From: Methylotenera mobilis JLW8
Lineage (GTDB): Bacteria; Pseudomonadota; Gammaproteobacteria; Burkholderiales; Methylophilaceae
Reading direction: 5' to 3'
DNA: 64,000 nucleotides
NCBI RefSeq assembly: GCF_000023705.1
Contig: NC_012968.1
Coordinates: 1,798,001-1,862,000, forward strand
The position numbers and the translations under genes were made by a program. Positions within the stretch are counted from its first letter, which is position 1. Each line of letters starts with the position of its first letter. The notes under the pieces are model-generated. The model was not told the origin of the DNA. It did not search any database and saw nothing but the letters and a program-made list of their open reading frames with translations. Of the stretch, positions 9,238-19,400 are shown piece after piece.

Positions 9238-10542
9238 TTACGCTTTAATCTTAAATGATGCAGCATAAGCAGCTGGGTTAGAGCCATCCCACACTACGCC
9301 ATCCATCAACTTACTGCTGCGCATAGTGCTTTTCGGCACGCTGATACCCAATTGCGATGCGGCTTCGGTATACAGTTTGGTTTGGTTGACTTTTGAAGCC
9401 ACTGCTAAGTAGTCAGGGTCAGACTTGAGCAAGCCCCAACGTTTATGCTGCGTTAAGAACCACATACCGTCAGACAAGAATGGATAGTTCACTTTGCCAT
9501 CTTCAAAGAACTTCATGTAGTTAGGGTCTTTCCAAACCTTGCCGTTACCATTGTCATAGTCACCCACAAAGCGCCCTGCAATCACTTGCTCAGGGGCATT
9601 TACGTAAGCTTTACCTGAAATCAATTTAGCTACTTTTGCACGGTTCTCTGTTGCATCGATATAGCGACAAGCCTCAAGAATCGCCATCACCATTGCTCTA
9701 GCAGTGTTTGGATTTTTCTCCATAAACTCTGCTGTTGTACCCAATACTTTTTCTGGATGATCAGTCCAAATATCCTGTGAAGTAGCAACTGAGAAACCAA
9801 CCTTATCAAAGATAGCCCTTGCATTCCAAGGCTCGCCAACACAGTAGCCATCCATGTTACCAATTCGCATATTTGCTACCATTTGCGGTGGAGGCACAAC
9901 GATATTTTTAACATCTTTCAGTGGGTGGATGCCATTCGCAGCAAGCCAGTAATTCAACCACATTGCATGTGTACCGGTTGGGAAAGTTTGCGCAAAGGTA
10001 TAGTCGCGGTTTTCGTTATCAAGTAAACGTTTTAGACTTCTACCATCTTTCACACCTTTTTCTTTCAATTGGTTAGAAAGTGTAATACCTTGGCCGTTAT
10101 GGTTTAAACCCATAAGCACTGCCATATCTTTTTGTTGACCACCAATTCCAAGCTGAACACCGTACACCATACCGTAAAGTATATGGGCTGCATGTAACTC
10201 CCCATTAGCTACTTTATCGCGCACAGCAGCCCAAGACGCCTCTTTTGATGGAGTAATTTTGATACCGTACTTCTTATCAAAACCCATCTCCGCAGCTACG
10301 ACAATCGGTGCACAATCTGTCAATGGAATAAAACCAATTTTTACTTCTTTAATTTCCGGGGCATCAGAGCCTGCTGCATATGCCTGTGTACGGATACCAT
10401 TAGGCACTAAACCCATCATTGCCGCTGCTCCAAATGCGCCCATTGCGCTCATTTTAAAAAAATCACGACGTGCCGGATCAACGACTACATTTGGTTGCTG
10501 ATCAAGTGTTTTTACTTTGTTACTTGTATTGTCATTGCCCAT
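9238..10542 (-). CDS. nrtA: Nitrate-binding protein NrtA, Tat-exported
   Basis: Periplasmic substrate-binding component of the nitrate ABC importer, 434 residues. The N-terminus carries a twin-arginine signal (ARRDFFKM followed by an alanine-rich hydrophobic stretch, residues 23-55), so it is exported folded. The mature part fits the NrtA/CynR/NasS-like binding fold (VKIGFIPLTDCAPIVVA near 70). ATG at 10542 has an AGGAG site 7 bases upstream. It is the first gene after the hexaloop leader and terminator. NasS sensors are cytoplasmic relatives of this family, but the Tat signal here marks a transporter subunit. Confidence 0.93.
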   Translation of the reverse strand: MGNDNTSNKVKTLDQQPNVVVDPARRDFFKMSAMGAFGAAAMMGLVPNGIRTQAYAAGSDAPEIKEVKIGFIPLTDCAPIVVAAEMGFDKKYGIKITPSKEASWAAVRDKVANGELHAAHILYGMVYGVQLGIGGQQKDMAVLMGLNHNGQGITLSNQLKEKGVKDGRSLKRLLDNENRDYTFAQTFPTGTHAMWLNYWLAANGIHPLKDVKNIVVPPPQMVANMRIGNMDGYCVGEPWNARAIFDKVGFSVATSQDIWTDHPEKVLGTTAEFMEKNPNTARAMVMAILEACRYIDATENRAKVAKLISGKAYVNAPEQVIAGRFVGDYDNGNGKVWKDPNYMKFFEDGKVNYPFLSDGMWFLTQHKRWGLLKSDPDYLAVASKVNQTKLYTEAASQLGISVPKSTMRSSKLMDGVVWDGSNPAAYAASFKIKA

Positions 10543-10582
10543 CTTAGCGCTCCTAAAATAATACTAACAATCTAAAAAATGT

Positions 10583-10652
10583 ATAAAAAAAGGCGTCTGA
10601 TAAGTTAAACCAACCCATGCATAGAGAGTTGATTGCTTATCAAGACGCCTTT
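10583..10652 (-). terminator. Conditional intrinsic terminator in the nrtA leader
   Basis: On the minus strand AAAGGCGTCT plus TGATAAG pairs with CTTATCA plus GACGCCTTT, giving about 16 base pairs with one bulged T, followed by seven T residues. Weaker pairing (AATCAAC with GTTGGTT) continues inside the loop. It ends about 40 bases before the nrtA start codon. Its position directly after the two hexaloop hairpins marks it as the terminator that NasT would override. Confidence 0.88.
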
Positions 10653-10669
10653 GTCTTGTATTACTTGAT

Positions 10670-10739
10670 CTTAGCCACCATTGGCTTAGTTTTTTTATTG
10701 CTTGAGTTAACTGCCCACCATTGGGCTTTTATACTCAAG
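10670..10739 (-). promoter_or_regulatory. Two-hexaloop ANTAR target leader RNA
   Basis: Two consecutive hairpins on the minus strand carry the identical six-base loop AATGGT. Hairpin 1 (10701-10739) has GCCC/GGGC closing the loop and an outer 7-bp stem CTTGAGT/ACTCAAG. Hairpin 2 (10670-10689) has a stem of 7 positions with one mismatch. Both loops have A at position 1 and G at position 4, the known ANTAR recognition rule. The downstream terminator and the nasT gene immediately upstream complete the arrangement. Confidence 0.82.
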
Positions 10740-10765
10740 TACTACCTAGTGCTTAATTTGCTCTG

Positions 10766-11341
10766 CTAAAGCAGCAATTCTGCTGCCTCTACAATTTGTG
10801 TTGCTAAAGAACCGATGCGCGTATGCTTTTCCATCGCCATCTTTCTTAACATGCTATAAGCCTCGTTTTCATCAACGTTGCGTTGCTTCATGATCAAACC
10901 TTTTGCACGTTCAATCACCTTACGTTCGCTTAACTTAGTGTTTGCCTCTTGCAAGGCAACACGTAAATTCTTAAACTCTTCAAATCTAGCTACTGCTGCA
11001 TCAATCACGGGCTGTAAGCGCTCATTAGGTAAAGTACCCACCACATAAGCACACACACCGGCCTGCGTTGCCAATTTAATCTGCTCTTTGTCACCATCAT
11101 GCGTAAACATCATCACCGGGCGCGGATCATTCATCGTCATCACACAAATATGTTCCAATGTGTCACGGCTGGGAGAATCCGTATCAATCACCACCACATC
11201 CGGCTGCAACTTACTGCATGCATCATTTAAATTGATGGTATCTCTCAGATGCGCAATTACATCGTAACCACTATCGAGCAAAGATTGCTTCAGTGGCTTA
11301 ATGCGCTCCAAATTATTATCTACGATCATCACTTTTAACAT
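10766..11341 (-). CDS. nasT: ANTAR-domain transcription antiterminator NasT
   Basis: RNA-binding response regulator of 191 residues. Residues 1-120 form a receiver-like domain (MIVDNN at the start, VVVIDTDSP with the acceptor-position aspartate near 53). Residues of about 130-190 form the ANTAR three-helix domain (ERAKGLIMKQRNVDENEAY, then RKMA). It lacks the NIT sensor of NasR, so it is NasT/AmiR type and is expected to prevent termination in the nrtA leader just downstream. NasT is normally held inactive by the nitrate sensor NasS; no nasS is adjacent. A sigma54 promoter and an NtrC-type box upstream suggest induction under nitrogen limitation. Confidence 0.9.
   Translation of the reverse strand: MLKVMIVDNNLERIKPLKQSLLDSGYDVIAHLRDTINLNDACSKLQPDVVVIDTDSPSRDTLEHICVMTMNDPRPVMMFTHDGDKEQIKLATQAGVCAYVVGTLPNERLQPVIDAAVARFEEFKNLRVALQEANTKLSERKVIERAKGLIMKQRNVDENEAYSMLRKMAMEKHTRIGSLATQIVEAAELLL
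10773..10789 (-). promoter_or_regulatory. Possible sigma54 promoter of the nrt leader, inside nasT
   Basis: The minus strand reads GAGGCAGCAGAATTGCT, with GGCA and TTGCT blocks and GG-to-GC spacing of 12. It lies in the last codons of nasT. The predicted start (about 10762) falls just after the nasT stop and before the hexaloop hairpins. The TT before GG is missing and the sequence also encodes protein, so this call is weaker than the nasT and nirB promoters. Confidence 0.4.
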
Positions 11342-11375
11342 AGCAGCTTAAAACCTTATCATTTGAACTAGTATA

Positions 11376-11392
11376 AGCAATAGCTATGCCAA
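11376..11392 (-). promoter_or_regulatory. Sigma54-type promoter of nasT
   Basis: TTGGCATAGCTATTGCT on the minus strand matches the RpoN consensus at TTGGCA and TTGCT with exact -24/-12 spacing. The predicted start is near 11365, about 25 bases before the nasT ATG at 11341. Confidence 0.7.
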
Positions 11393-11489
11393 CTATTAAA
11401 AAATACCATAAGCAATTGTTTTACATCAAATATAATTTTTTAACGCAACATTTTGAGGGAATCAGGGAACTAATTAAAGATTAGGAGTT

Positions 11490-11506
11490 TGCACAAATTG
11501 AGTGCG
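11490..11506. promoter_or_regulatory. NtrC-type enhancer box upstream of nasT
   Basis: The core is GCAC-N7-GTGC, the NtrC inverted repeat, centred about 133 bases upstream of the predicted nasT start. A poorer second copy lies at about 11519-11535, roughly three helical turns away. Apart from the sigma54 promoter and these boxes I see no gene or other structure in the 380-base gap 11342-11721. Confidence 0.5.
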
Positions 11507-11721
11507 CATGCACGCGCTTGTACCAAGATGAAGCACTATTGGTGACCAAGGCCTGCGCTGTGGCGCATACGTACATTTGCTGCAAAATTGGCAGAAAGGA
11601 AATATACGTTGCTTACCTAGCGTTAGCCCAACTACCAAGCTTAAAGCTAGGCTAGATTGTCGAGTTTGATTGCCAGGCTTTTAGCTTTTAGTTATTGATG
11701 TTGTAGTTGTTTCTGGGGCTG

Positions 11722-14346
11722 TTAAACCTGATTGGCGGCGGCTTTTAAATGATATAGCAGGTCTAGCGCCTGCTTAGGAGTAAGGTCGTCCACTTGCAGT
11801 GATTCTAACTCCGCCAACACTGGGTGCAGCGGTGCTTCTGCCGCTGGCTCGGTGTGCATAAACATATCCACCTGCGGCACTGTAGATGCGTCTTGACTTG
11901 CCACCTGATTGAGCTCCAACTGGGCGAGTTTTCGTTTTGCTGCACTAATAACGGGCTTAGGAATGCCCGCTAACTGTGCCACCTGCAAACCATAGCTTTG
12001 GTTGACGGCACCCTCTTCTACTTTATGCATAAATACAATGCTGTTGCCATGCTCAACTGCATCTAAATGCACGTTGGCGGCATATTTGAACTCGTCCACT
12101 ATGCGTGTCAGCTCAAAATAATGCGTGGCAAATAAAGTATAGGCACGATTTTTCTCTAACAGCTGCTTGGCCACTGCCCAAGCCAAACTCAAGCCATCAA
12201 AAGTAGAGGTACCACGACCAATTTCATCCAACAACACTAAGCTCTTATCGCTCGCGTTATGCAAGATATTGGCAGTTTCCGTCATCTCCACCATAAAAGT
12301 AGAGCGTCCACCCGCCAAGTCATCCGATGCACCAATGCGCGTCATGATGCGGTCAATCTCGCCTATTTTCACACTTGTTGCCGGAACGTAGCAGCCACAG
12401 TACGCTAGTAGTACGATCAATGCAGTCTGCCGCATAAAAGTAGATTTACCGCCCATGTTGGGGCCGGTAATCAATAACAGCTGGCGATAGGGGCTAAGCA
12501 CCACATCATTGGCGATAAATGGCTGACCTGAGGCCTGGGAAATCTGCTCAACCACCGGATGGCGTCCATTGACGATTTCTATTCCTGCCTCTGTCGTGAA
12601 CATAGGCGCTACATAATTTAAACTAATGGCACGCTCAGTAAAGCAGCACAGCACATCTAGCGTTGCTACTGCACCTGCATTGGTTTGTAATGCCGAGATA
12701 TATTGCCCAAGCTCTGCCAGTACTTGCTCATACAGCATTTTTTCACGGGCTAAAGCACGGTCATTCGCACTTAATACTTTATCTTCAAACGCCTTTAGCT
12801 CCGGCGTGATAAAGCGCTCTACATTTTTGAGCGTTTGGCGGCGCCTGTATTCCGCAGGTGCAGACTCAGCCTGCGTGCGGCTCATTTCAATATAGAAGCC
12901 ATGCACACTATTGTACTCAACCTTGAGGTTGGTAATACCTGTGCGCTCTTTTTCTGCAGCTTCAAAACTAAGCAAAAACTCACCATGATTAGTTTGTATC
13001 GCCCGCAGTTCATCCAGCTCAGCATCATAGCCATCCGCAATCACGCCGCCCTCGCGCAGCACCACACTAGGCTCAGCCTTAATTGCCGTGCTTAATAAAC
13101 CTAGCACTGCAGCGGGTGGAGCTAAACTCAGCACCAGGGTTTGTAGCAAGTTAGCCGACTGCTGTGCAAGCTGGGCTTGCAACAACGGCAATTGCTGCAA
13201 GCTCACTGCTAATCCAGACAGGTCTCTAGGGCGCGCAGTTTTCAGTGCAACACGTGCGGTGATACGCTCAATATCAGCTACAGAGTTTAAAGTATGTCGC
13301 AGATTTAAAAACTGATTGGTTTGCATAAGGTCGGCAATCGCCTCATGTCGCTGCATCACCAAATTACGGTCTTGCAGAGGATGGTGTAGCCAATGGCGCA
13401 ACAAACGTGCCCCCATTGCCGTCTGCGTAGTATTCAGTAAGGAGTATAAGGTGGGACTAGCTTCACCGCGCAAGGTAAGGTCAATTTCTAGGTTACGTCT
13501 GGTAGCTGCATCCAGCTGTAAATAGGCACTGGTGGTTTCCACACTCAATGCATTAATATGGGGCAAAGTGGTGCGTTGCGTATGCTTTACATAATCTAGC
13601 AAAGCACCCGCTGCACAAATCGCAGGCCGCATATCGGCACAGCCAAAACCATTCATGTCATAAGTATTGAATTGCTTGGTCAGCGTGGCAAACGCACTAT
13701 CAAAATCAAACTGCCAGGCACTTAAACGCCGCTTAGCTACTTTGCTTGCGTTCAAGGCATGGTGCTGAAAATCATCGGCAAGCAGCATTTCACTGGGGGC
13801 GATACGCTCAAGCTCTTGCGCTAACAAACCTACTGCAATTTCACTCAGAATAAAACTGCCTGAAGCTAGATTCAGGCGCGCCAGGCCAACCACACCGTCT
13901 GCCTGAAAAATACTAAGTAATTGATTATCCCTAGACTCATCCAATAACGCAGCATCAGTGAGCGTGCCTGGCGTAAGGATACGCGCTACCTCGCGCGCTA
14001 CTGGGCCTTTGCTAGTAGCAGGATCACCCACCTGCTCACAGATCGCCACCGCCTCGCCCATTTTGGCAAGCTTGGCTAAATATTGCTCAGCCGCATGATA
14101 AGGTACACCCGCCATTTTAATCGGTTGCCCGTTGCTGCTACCACGGTGCGTTAAGGTAATCCCTAACAATCTGGCGGCTTTTTCAGCATCTTCAAAAAAC
14201 AGCTCGTAAAAGTCACCCATACGATAAAACAGCAACATATCAGGATGCTGTGCCTTTAAGCCCAGATACTGACGCATCATGGGTGTGTGGCTTTCGAGAT
14301 TAGGCGCTGCTGCACTAGCAGCATGGAAAGACGGTGCAATAGTCAT
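11722..14346 (-). CDS. mutS: DNA mismatch repair protein MutS
   Basis: Mismatch recognition ATPase, 874 residues, normal length. The N-terminal mismatch-binding motif GDFYELF (the Phe-X-Glu wedge) lies near residue 45. The core and lever domains follow. The ABC-type ATPase has Walker [10 protein letters not shown] near 625, Walker [13 protein letters not shown] near 705, and ATHYFELT. The last 60 residues ([13 protein letters not shown]) match the tetramerisation tail. It stands alone on the minus strand, divergent from the c-di-GMP gene, with a shared 208-base promoter gap. No clear terminator is seen downstream. Confidence 0.97.
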   Translation of the reverse strand: MTIAPSFHAASAAAPNLESHTPMMRQYLGLKAQHPDMLLFYRMGDFYELFFEDAEKAARLLGITLTHRGSSNGQPIKMAGVPYHAAEQYLAKLAKMGEAVAICEQVGDPATSKGPVAREVARILTPGTLTDAALLDESRDNQLLSIFQADGVVGLARLNLASGSFILSEIAVGLLAQELERIAPSEMLLADDFQHHALNASKVAKRRLSAWQFDFDSAFATLTKQFNTYDMNGFGCADMRPAICAAGALLDYVKHTQRTTLPHINALSVETTSAYLQLDAATRRNLEIDLTLRGEASPTLYSLLNTTQTAMGARLLRHWLHHPLQDRNLVMQRHEAIADLMQTNQFLNLRHTLNSVADIERITARVALKTARPRDLSGLAVSLQQLPLLQAQLAQQSANLLQTLVLSLAPPAAVLGLLSTAIKAEPSVVLREGGVIADGYDAELDELRAIQTNHGEFLLSFEAAEKERTGITNLKVEYNSVHGFYIEMSRTQAESAPAEYRRRQTLKNVERFITPELKAFEDKVLSANDRALAREKMLYEQVLAELGQYISALQTNAGAVATLDVLCCFTERAISLNYVAPMFTTEAGIEIVNGRHPVVEQISQASGQPFIANDVVLSPYRQLLLITGPNMGGKSTFMRQTALIVLLAYCGCYVPATSVKIGEIDRIMTRIGASDDLAGGRSTFMVEMTETANILHNASDKSLVLLDEIGRGTSTFDGLSLAWAVAKQLLEKNRAYTLFATHYFELTRIVDEFKYAANVHLDAVEHGNSIVFMHKVEEGAVNQSYGLQVAQLAGIPKPVISAAKRKLAQLELNQVASQDASTVPQVDMFMHTEPAAEAPLHPVLAELESLQVDDLTPKQALDLLYHLKAAANQV

Positions 14347-14476
14347 TCAACGATTCACTGGTTTTAATTAAGTTTGATTTTAACCTATCACGTGCAAATG
14401 ACGACATTAAACTCATGACGAATCTGGGTGACGAATGTAAATCTCGTCAAAAACTAGCGGTAAGAGCGATTATTAA

Positions 14477-14521
14477 ATGTCATCAAACTGTCACGCTTAT
14501 GTCACATTTGCGCGTCAATAT
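14477..14521 (+). promoter_or_regulatory. Triple Pho box promoter of the EAL-CBS-GGDEF gene
   Basis: Three 7-mers ATGTCAT, CTGTCAC and ATGTCAC (14477-14505) are separated by 4 bases each, i.e. at an exact 11-base period, which is the PhoB arrangement. A -10-like CAATAT follows exactly 10 bases later (14516-14521), with the start codon at 14555. Confidence 0.75.
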
Positions 14522-14554
14522 TGCTACCCATGATAAGACGATTTAGAGGTCTAA

Positions 14555-16378
14555 ATGAGTACAGTGAGTAATCCATCTTGGATAACAGAGCTAGGCCCAT
14601 GCGCCAATGAAGCTGCTTGCTTACATTTACACGATATTATTCAAAATAGGCAGCTCACTGCTGTTTTCCAACCAATTCTTAATATGCAGCAAGGTAAATT
14701 TATTGGCTACGAGGGCTTAATCCGCGGGCCAATAAACAGCGTGCTGCATTCCCCGATGGCTTTATTTGCAATGGCTAGAAATTGTGGCTTGGTAACAGAG
14801 CTTGAGTATCTTTGTCGCCAAACAGTTCTTGAATCATTTTCCAAGCAAAATTTGCCGGGAAAGATATTTCTCAATATCAGCCCAGATATCTTATTACAGA
14901 AATACTCAAAATCTGGCGAAACCCTGAAATATATGGATGCGTTGGGTTTAAAACCTAGCCAGGTCATCATTGAGTTAACGGAAAATGCGCAAACCCTAGA
15001 TTACCAGCTGATGCGCGATGCGACGCATCACTATCGTGACATGGGCTTTGAAATTGCCATCGACGATTTAGGCGAGGGGTTTTCCGGCTTGCGCTTATGG
15101 TCAGAAATACGCCCTGACTACGTAAAGATTGATAAACATTTCACACAAAACATCCATCAAGATCCGGTCAAGCTGCAATTCGCACGTTCCATTCAAGAAA
15201 TCGCGGAGAAATCTGGCGCGCAAGTAATCGCAGAAGGGATTGAATCCCATGAGCAATTGATGGCGATTCGTGATTTAGGCATTGCCTACAGCCAAGGCTA
15301 CCATATCGCCAGGCCGCACCCAACACCGATATTAGAAGCATCTTCTGACATTATTCACACACTGGTCAGATTTGAATCTGAGCGTGAGAATCTATTACAA
15401 AATCGCGCGACTGTTGAAAAACTACTGAAACATTCGACACCAGTTAGCCCGACCTGCCTCAACGAAGATGTATTTAAAATGTTCGATGAGAACCAAGAGC
15501 TTTACTCCATCCCTGTTGTAGAAAATGGTCGACCATTGGGTCTAATTAATCGCTCCATCATGATCAACGATTATGCTCGCCCTTTCCGCAGAGAGCTGTA
15601 TGGTCAGCGCCCATGTGAAATTATGACAGATAAATCTGCGCTGATTGTAGATAAAGACACCAGCCTAAAAAACCTCAGCGATTTAATCCTGCAAAGTAAG
15701 CCGCACCACCTTTCTGCTGGATTTATTGTCACCGAGAATGGGCAGTACGCTGGCATGGCTAGCGGACATGATCTACTCAGGCTCATCACCAAAATGCAGA
15801 TTGATACTGCCCGCTACGCTAACCCGCTTACCTTACTACCAGGAAACGTACCGATTAGTGAACAGATTGATAGCTTGCTTCAGTCTGGTACACAATTTGT
15901 AGCGTGCTATTGTGATCTTGATTGTTTTAAACCATACAACGACGTATACGGATACAAAAAAGGCGATGAGGTAATACAAAGAACTGGGCAAATATTAGCC
16001 GACGCATGTGGTCCTTATGACTTCGTTGGTCATATCGGAGGCGACGACTTTATCATCCTGTTTCAGAGTAAAAACTGGGAAAGTCGCTGTAACACACTTC
16101 TATCGCAGATTGAAAAAGTAGCCCCAACATTCTACTCACTTGCTGACCAAAAGTGCGGCGGCATCATTACACAAGACCGTCAGGGGGAGCAACGCTTCCA
16201 TCCATTTATCAGCTTATCTGTAGGCGCTTTAATTGTAAATTCTGCGCTTTACCACTCACATCACGAGGTCTCTACCGCGTGCGTCAACGCCAAAAAGCAA
16301 GCCAAAGAAATTGCCGGTAATAGCCTGTTTATAGAACGTCGCAGTCCACATGAGTCAACTGTAGAAATGGCGGCATAA
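14555..16378 (+). CDS. Cyclic-di-GMP signalling protein, EAL-CBS-GGDEF architecture
   Basis: 607-residue cytoplasmic protein. Residues of about 25-265 form an EAL phosphodiesterase domain with most catalytic residues present (NISPD, IELTEN, AIDDLGEG, VKIDKH, IAEGIES, QGYHIARP), although the name-giving motif is EGL near residue 52. Residues of about 285-410 form a CBS pair, which often senses nucleotides. Residues of about 430-590 form a GGDEF domain whose active-site motif is GGDDF near 494, so cyclase activity is uncertain. Net phosphodiesterase activity is my inference. An AGAGGT ribosome site precedes the ATG, and a Pho box lies upstream. The chemoreceptor gene follows after 90 bases. Confidence 0.9.
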   Translation: MSTVSNPSWITELGPCANEAACLHLHDIIQNRQLTAVFQPILNMQQGKFIGYEGLIRGPINSVLHSPMALFAMARNCGLVTELEYLCRQTVLESFSKQNLPGKIFLNISPDILLQKYSKSGETLKYMDALGLKPSQVIIELTENAQTLDYQLMRDATHHYRDMGFEIAIDDLGEGFSGLRLWSEIRPDYVKIDKHFTQNIHQDPVKLQFARSIQEIAEKSGAQVIAEGIESHEQLMAIRDLGIAYSQGYHIARPHPTPILEASSDIIHTLVRFESERENLLQNRATVEKLLKHSTPVSPTCLNEDVFKMFDENQELYSIPVVENGRPLGLINRSIMINDYARPFRRELYGQRPCEIMTDKSALIVDKDTSLKNLSDLILQSKPHHLSAGFIVTENGQYAGMASGHDLLRLITKMQIDTARYANPLTLLPGNVPISEQIDSLLQSGTQFVACYCDLDCFKPYNDVYGYKKGDEVIQRTGQILADACGPYDFVGHIGGDDFIILFQSKNWESRCNTLLSQIEKVAPTFYSLADQKCGGIITQDRQGEQRFHPFISLSVGALIVNSALYHSHHEVSTACVNAKKQAKEIAGNSLFIERRSPHESTVEMAA

Positions 16379-16468
16379 CTGGATTTACTACCCACAATCT
16401 AGCGCATGTACTTATCAGCCATTAGCGCTATTCCATGTTTGTTACACAAAGAATAAAAAAGGTGTGCA

Positions 16469-19400
16469 ATGAAAACAAGTATTACATTAACGCAAATTGA
16501 ACGCGAGATTAATGAGTCAGTTTCCATCGTTTTAAAAACTGATTTAGAGGGAAAAATCACCTACGTAAACCGTGACTTTATTGAAGTGACCGGTTTTAAC
16601 GAGCAAGAGCTGATAGGCAAAAAACAAAGCGTAATCCATCACCCAGAGATGCCTAAAGAAATTCTCACTGATATCTGGATGACACTGCAAAGCAAAAAAC
16701 CGTGGATAGGCGTGGAACAAGGCCTATGCCAAAACGGCGACCACTTTTGGGTGTACTCCTGCGTCACTACGGTGCGTGAGCATGGCAAAGTGGTTGGCTA
16801 TATGTCTGTAAGCAAAAAATCCACTAAAGAACAAATTGAGAAAGCGCACGCGCATTACCGCGCCATTAAACACGAAGAGCGCTGGCATACCGCACTTTTG
16901 AGAAAAGCTAAAGACTTTAGCAACCGGATTACCATCAACAATAAAATCGCCTGCATATTTGTTATGGTGGCATTAACCACCTGTATGCTTGGCTTTAACG
17001 GCATTTCCGGCATTAAAGAAAGCAATCACGGGCTGGAAAGCGTCTATAAAAACAGAGTGTTGCCGCTCAAGCAGTTAAAAGTGATTAACGATATGTTCAG
17101 CACCAATATTGTCAGCACCGGCCAAAAGCTGCAAAGAGGCATTATCACCTCAAGCGAAGCTGCCGCCAATGTTGACCAGGCGCTACAGGTATTAGAGAAA
17201 GAATGGAAAGAGTATCTGGCCAGCCCGCATGCTGAAAGCGAATCCGCCTTAGCTACTGAAATTCAGCCTCTGTTTGATACCGCGCTAGAGTCTGCGGTGT
17301 TGCTGCAAGGAATTATCCGTAGCGATGACATTGAGCGCCTAATGACATACAACACTTCGGATGTATACAAAGCGATTGACCCACTGACTGAAAGCCTGAA
17401 TAAACTAAGTAGCTTGCATTACACAGGTGTCGCGACAGAATACGAAATTACACAAGCCAACTATATCAAACATAGAAACTATGCAATTGCTTTTGTTTTT
17501 GTTGCCCTCATGATCTGCGCCTTACTAGGATGGAACCTCAACCGCTCCATCATTCCACGCCTACGTGCTATCGGTAGCAACCTGCGTGAAAGTGCAGAGG
17601 AAATGAATAACAAGTTGGTGCCTAGATCGGAACACCGCGACGAGCTCACCGATGTAGTGGATGCTTACCATGCACTAAAAACCAGACTGGACTTTGACCA
17701 CAAAGAGGCAGTTAGCAGCATCCAGCGTATTAAGGCGACGCTAGATCAAGCATCGATTGCTGTGACTTTATCTAACCGCGATAACCGTCTAATCTACATG
17801 AATCATGCGGCAAAAACCTTGTTTGAAAACATGAGTGCCGGCATCCAGCAATATCATCCTGAGTTTGCACTTGATAAAATGATGGGGGAGAACCTAAACC
17901 AGTATGTGGAAAACGCCGCAGACCGTGAGCTGCTTGCAGCTGAAATCAGCAGCGCAAAAACCATAGATACCACCATGGCTAATCACCACTTACAACTGGT
18001 GGTAAGCCCAGTGTACGATGAAACCGATGGTTATGCCTTAGGCCAAATGACGCAGTGGAGCAACCGCACGACAGAAGTGATTGCAGAGAAAAATGTCGCT
18101 AAACTTATCCAACAGGCGGTGGCTGGCAACTTGAGCGAACGCATCGACACCAGCACCCTACCGACCGGTGTGATTAGAGACATCAGCAGCGGCATTAACC
18201 AGCTGTTAGACGCGATTATCACCCCGCTTACCATGGCGGCAAACTATGTGGATCACCTCTCTAAAGGTGTGATTCCAGCTGAAATCACAGACAACTACCA
18301 TGGTGATTTCAATATCATCAAAAACAACTTAAATGCATGTGGCCTTGCGATTAAAGCGCTGGTAGCCGATGCTAACTTGCTAGCAAAAGATGCCGAAGCA
18401 GGCGCATTAACCACTCGTGCCGACGCCTCCAAACATTTAGGTGAGTATCGCAAAGTGATTGAAGGCCTCAACGCAACGCTGGATGCTATTGTCACGCCAT
18501 TGAACATGGCAGCTAACAATTTAGAGCATATTGCGCGTGGTGAGATTCCTGCAAAAATCACTGCCAGCTTCAATGGCGACTTCAACAACATTAAACACAA
18601 CCTGAACACCTGCATTACCTCAATTAACGCTCTGGTAAGCGATGTCAACATCCTATCTAATGCTGCGAATGAGGGCCGTGTTTCGGTACGTGTAGACGCC
18701 AGCACGCACTTGGGCGATTTTAGAAAAATTGTAGAAGGCGTGAATGAAACCTTAGAGATGATAGTTGGACCAATTGCCACGGTAAAAGCCTCGGTTGAAA
18801 CCATTAACACTGCTGCGGCAGAAATCACCTCAGGCAATAATGACCTATCTGCGCGCACCGAAAAACAAGTATCTAGCTTGGAACAAACCGCAGCCAGCAT
18901 GGAAGAGTTAGCATCAACGGTGAAACGTAATGCAGATAACGCCAAACGTGCAAACCAGCTGGCGCTGAATGCTTCTGATGTTGCGGTCAAAGGTGGTGAG
19001 GTGGTGTCAGACGCGGTAGTTACCATGAATGCCATTAATGACAGTGCGCACAAAATTGAAGACATTATTGCGGTAATTGACAGCATTGCCTTCCAAACCA
19101 ACATTCTTGCGCTTAATGCAGCGGTTGAAGCAGCTAGAGCTGGCGAACAAGGCCGTGGCTTTGCCGTAGTGGCAGGTGAAGTGAGAAGCCTGGCACAGCG
19201 CTCAGCCAGTGCTGCAAAAGAGATTAAAGCGCTGATTAATGACTCTGTGAGCAAAACCTTTGAAGGCACCAAACAAGTTGAGAATGCAGGTAAGACCATG
19301 GAAGAAGTGGTCGCTTCAGTGAAGCAAGTAGCCGACATCATTAGTGAAATTGCAACCGCCTCTGTAGAGCAAAGTACGGGCATTGATCAAGTCAACAACG

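Noticed and set aside
18295-19383. 362-codon open frame antisense to the chemoreceptor gene
   Set aside because: It lies wholly inside the coding sequence of a well-supported chemoreceptor, is rich in Ser/Ala/Met as shadows of helical coding DNA are, and has no ribosome site or recognised domain.
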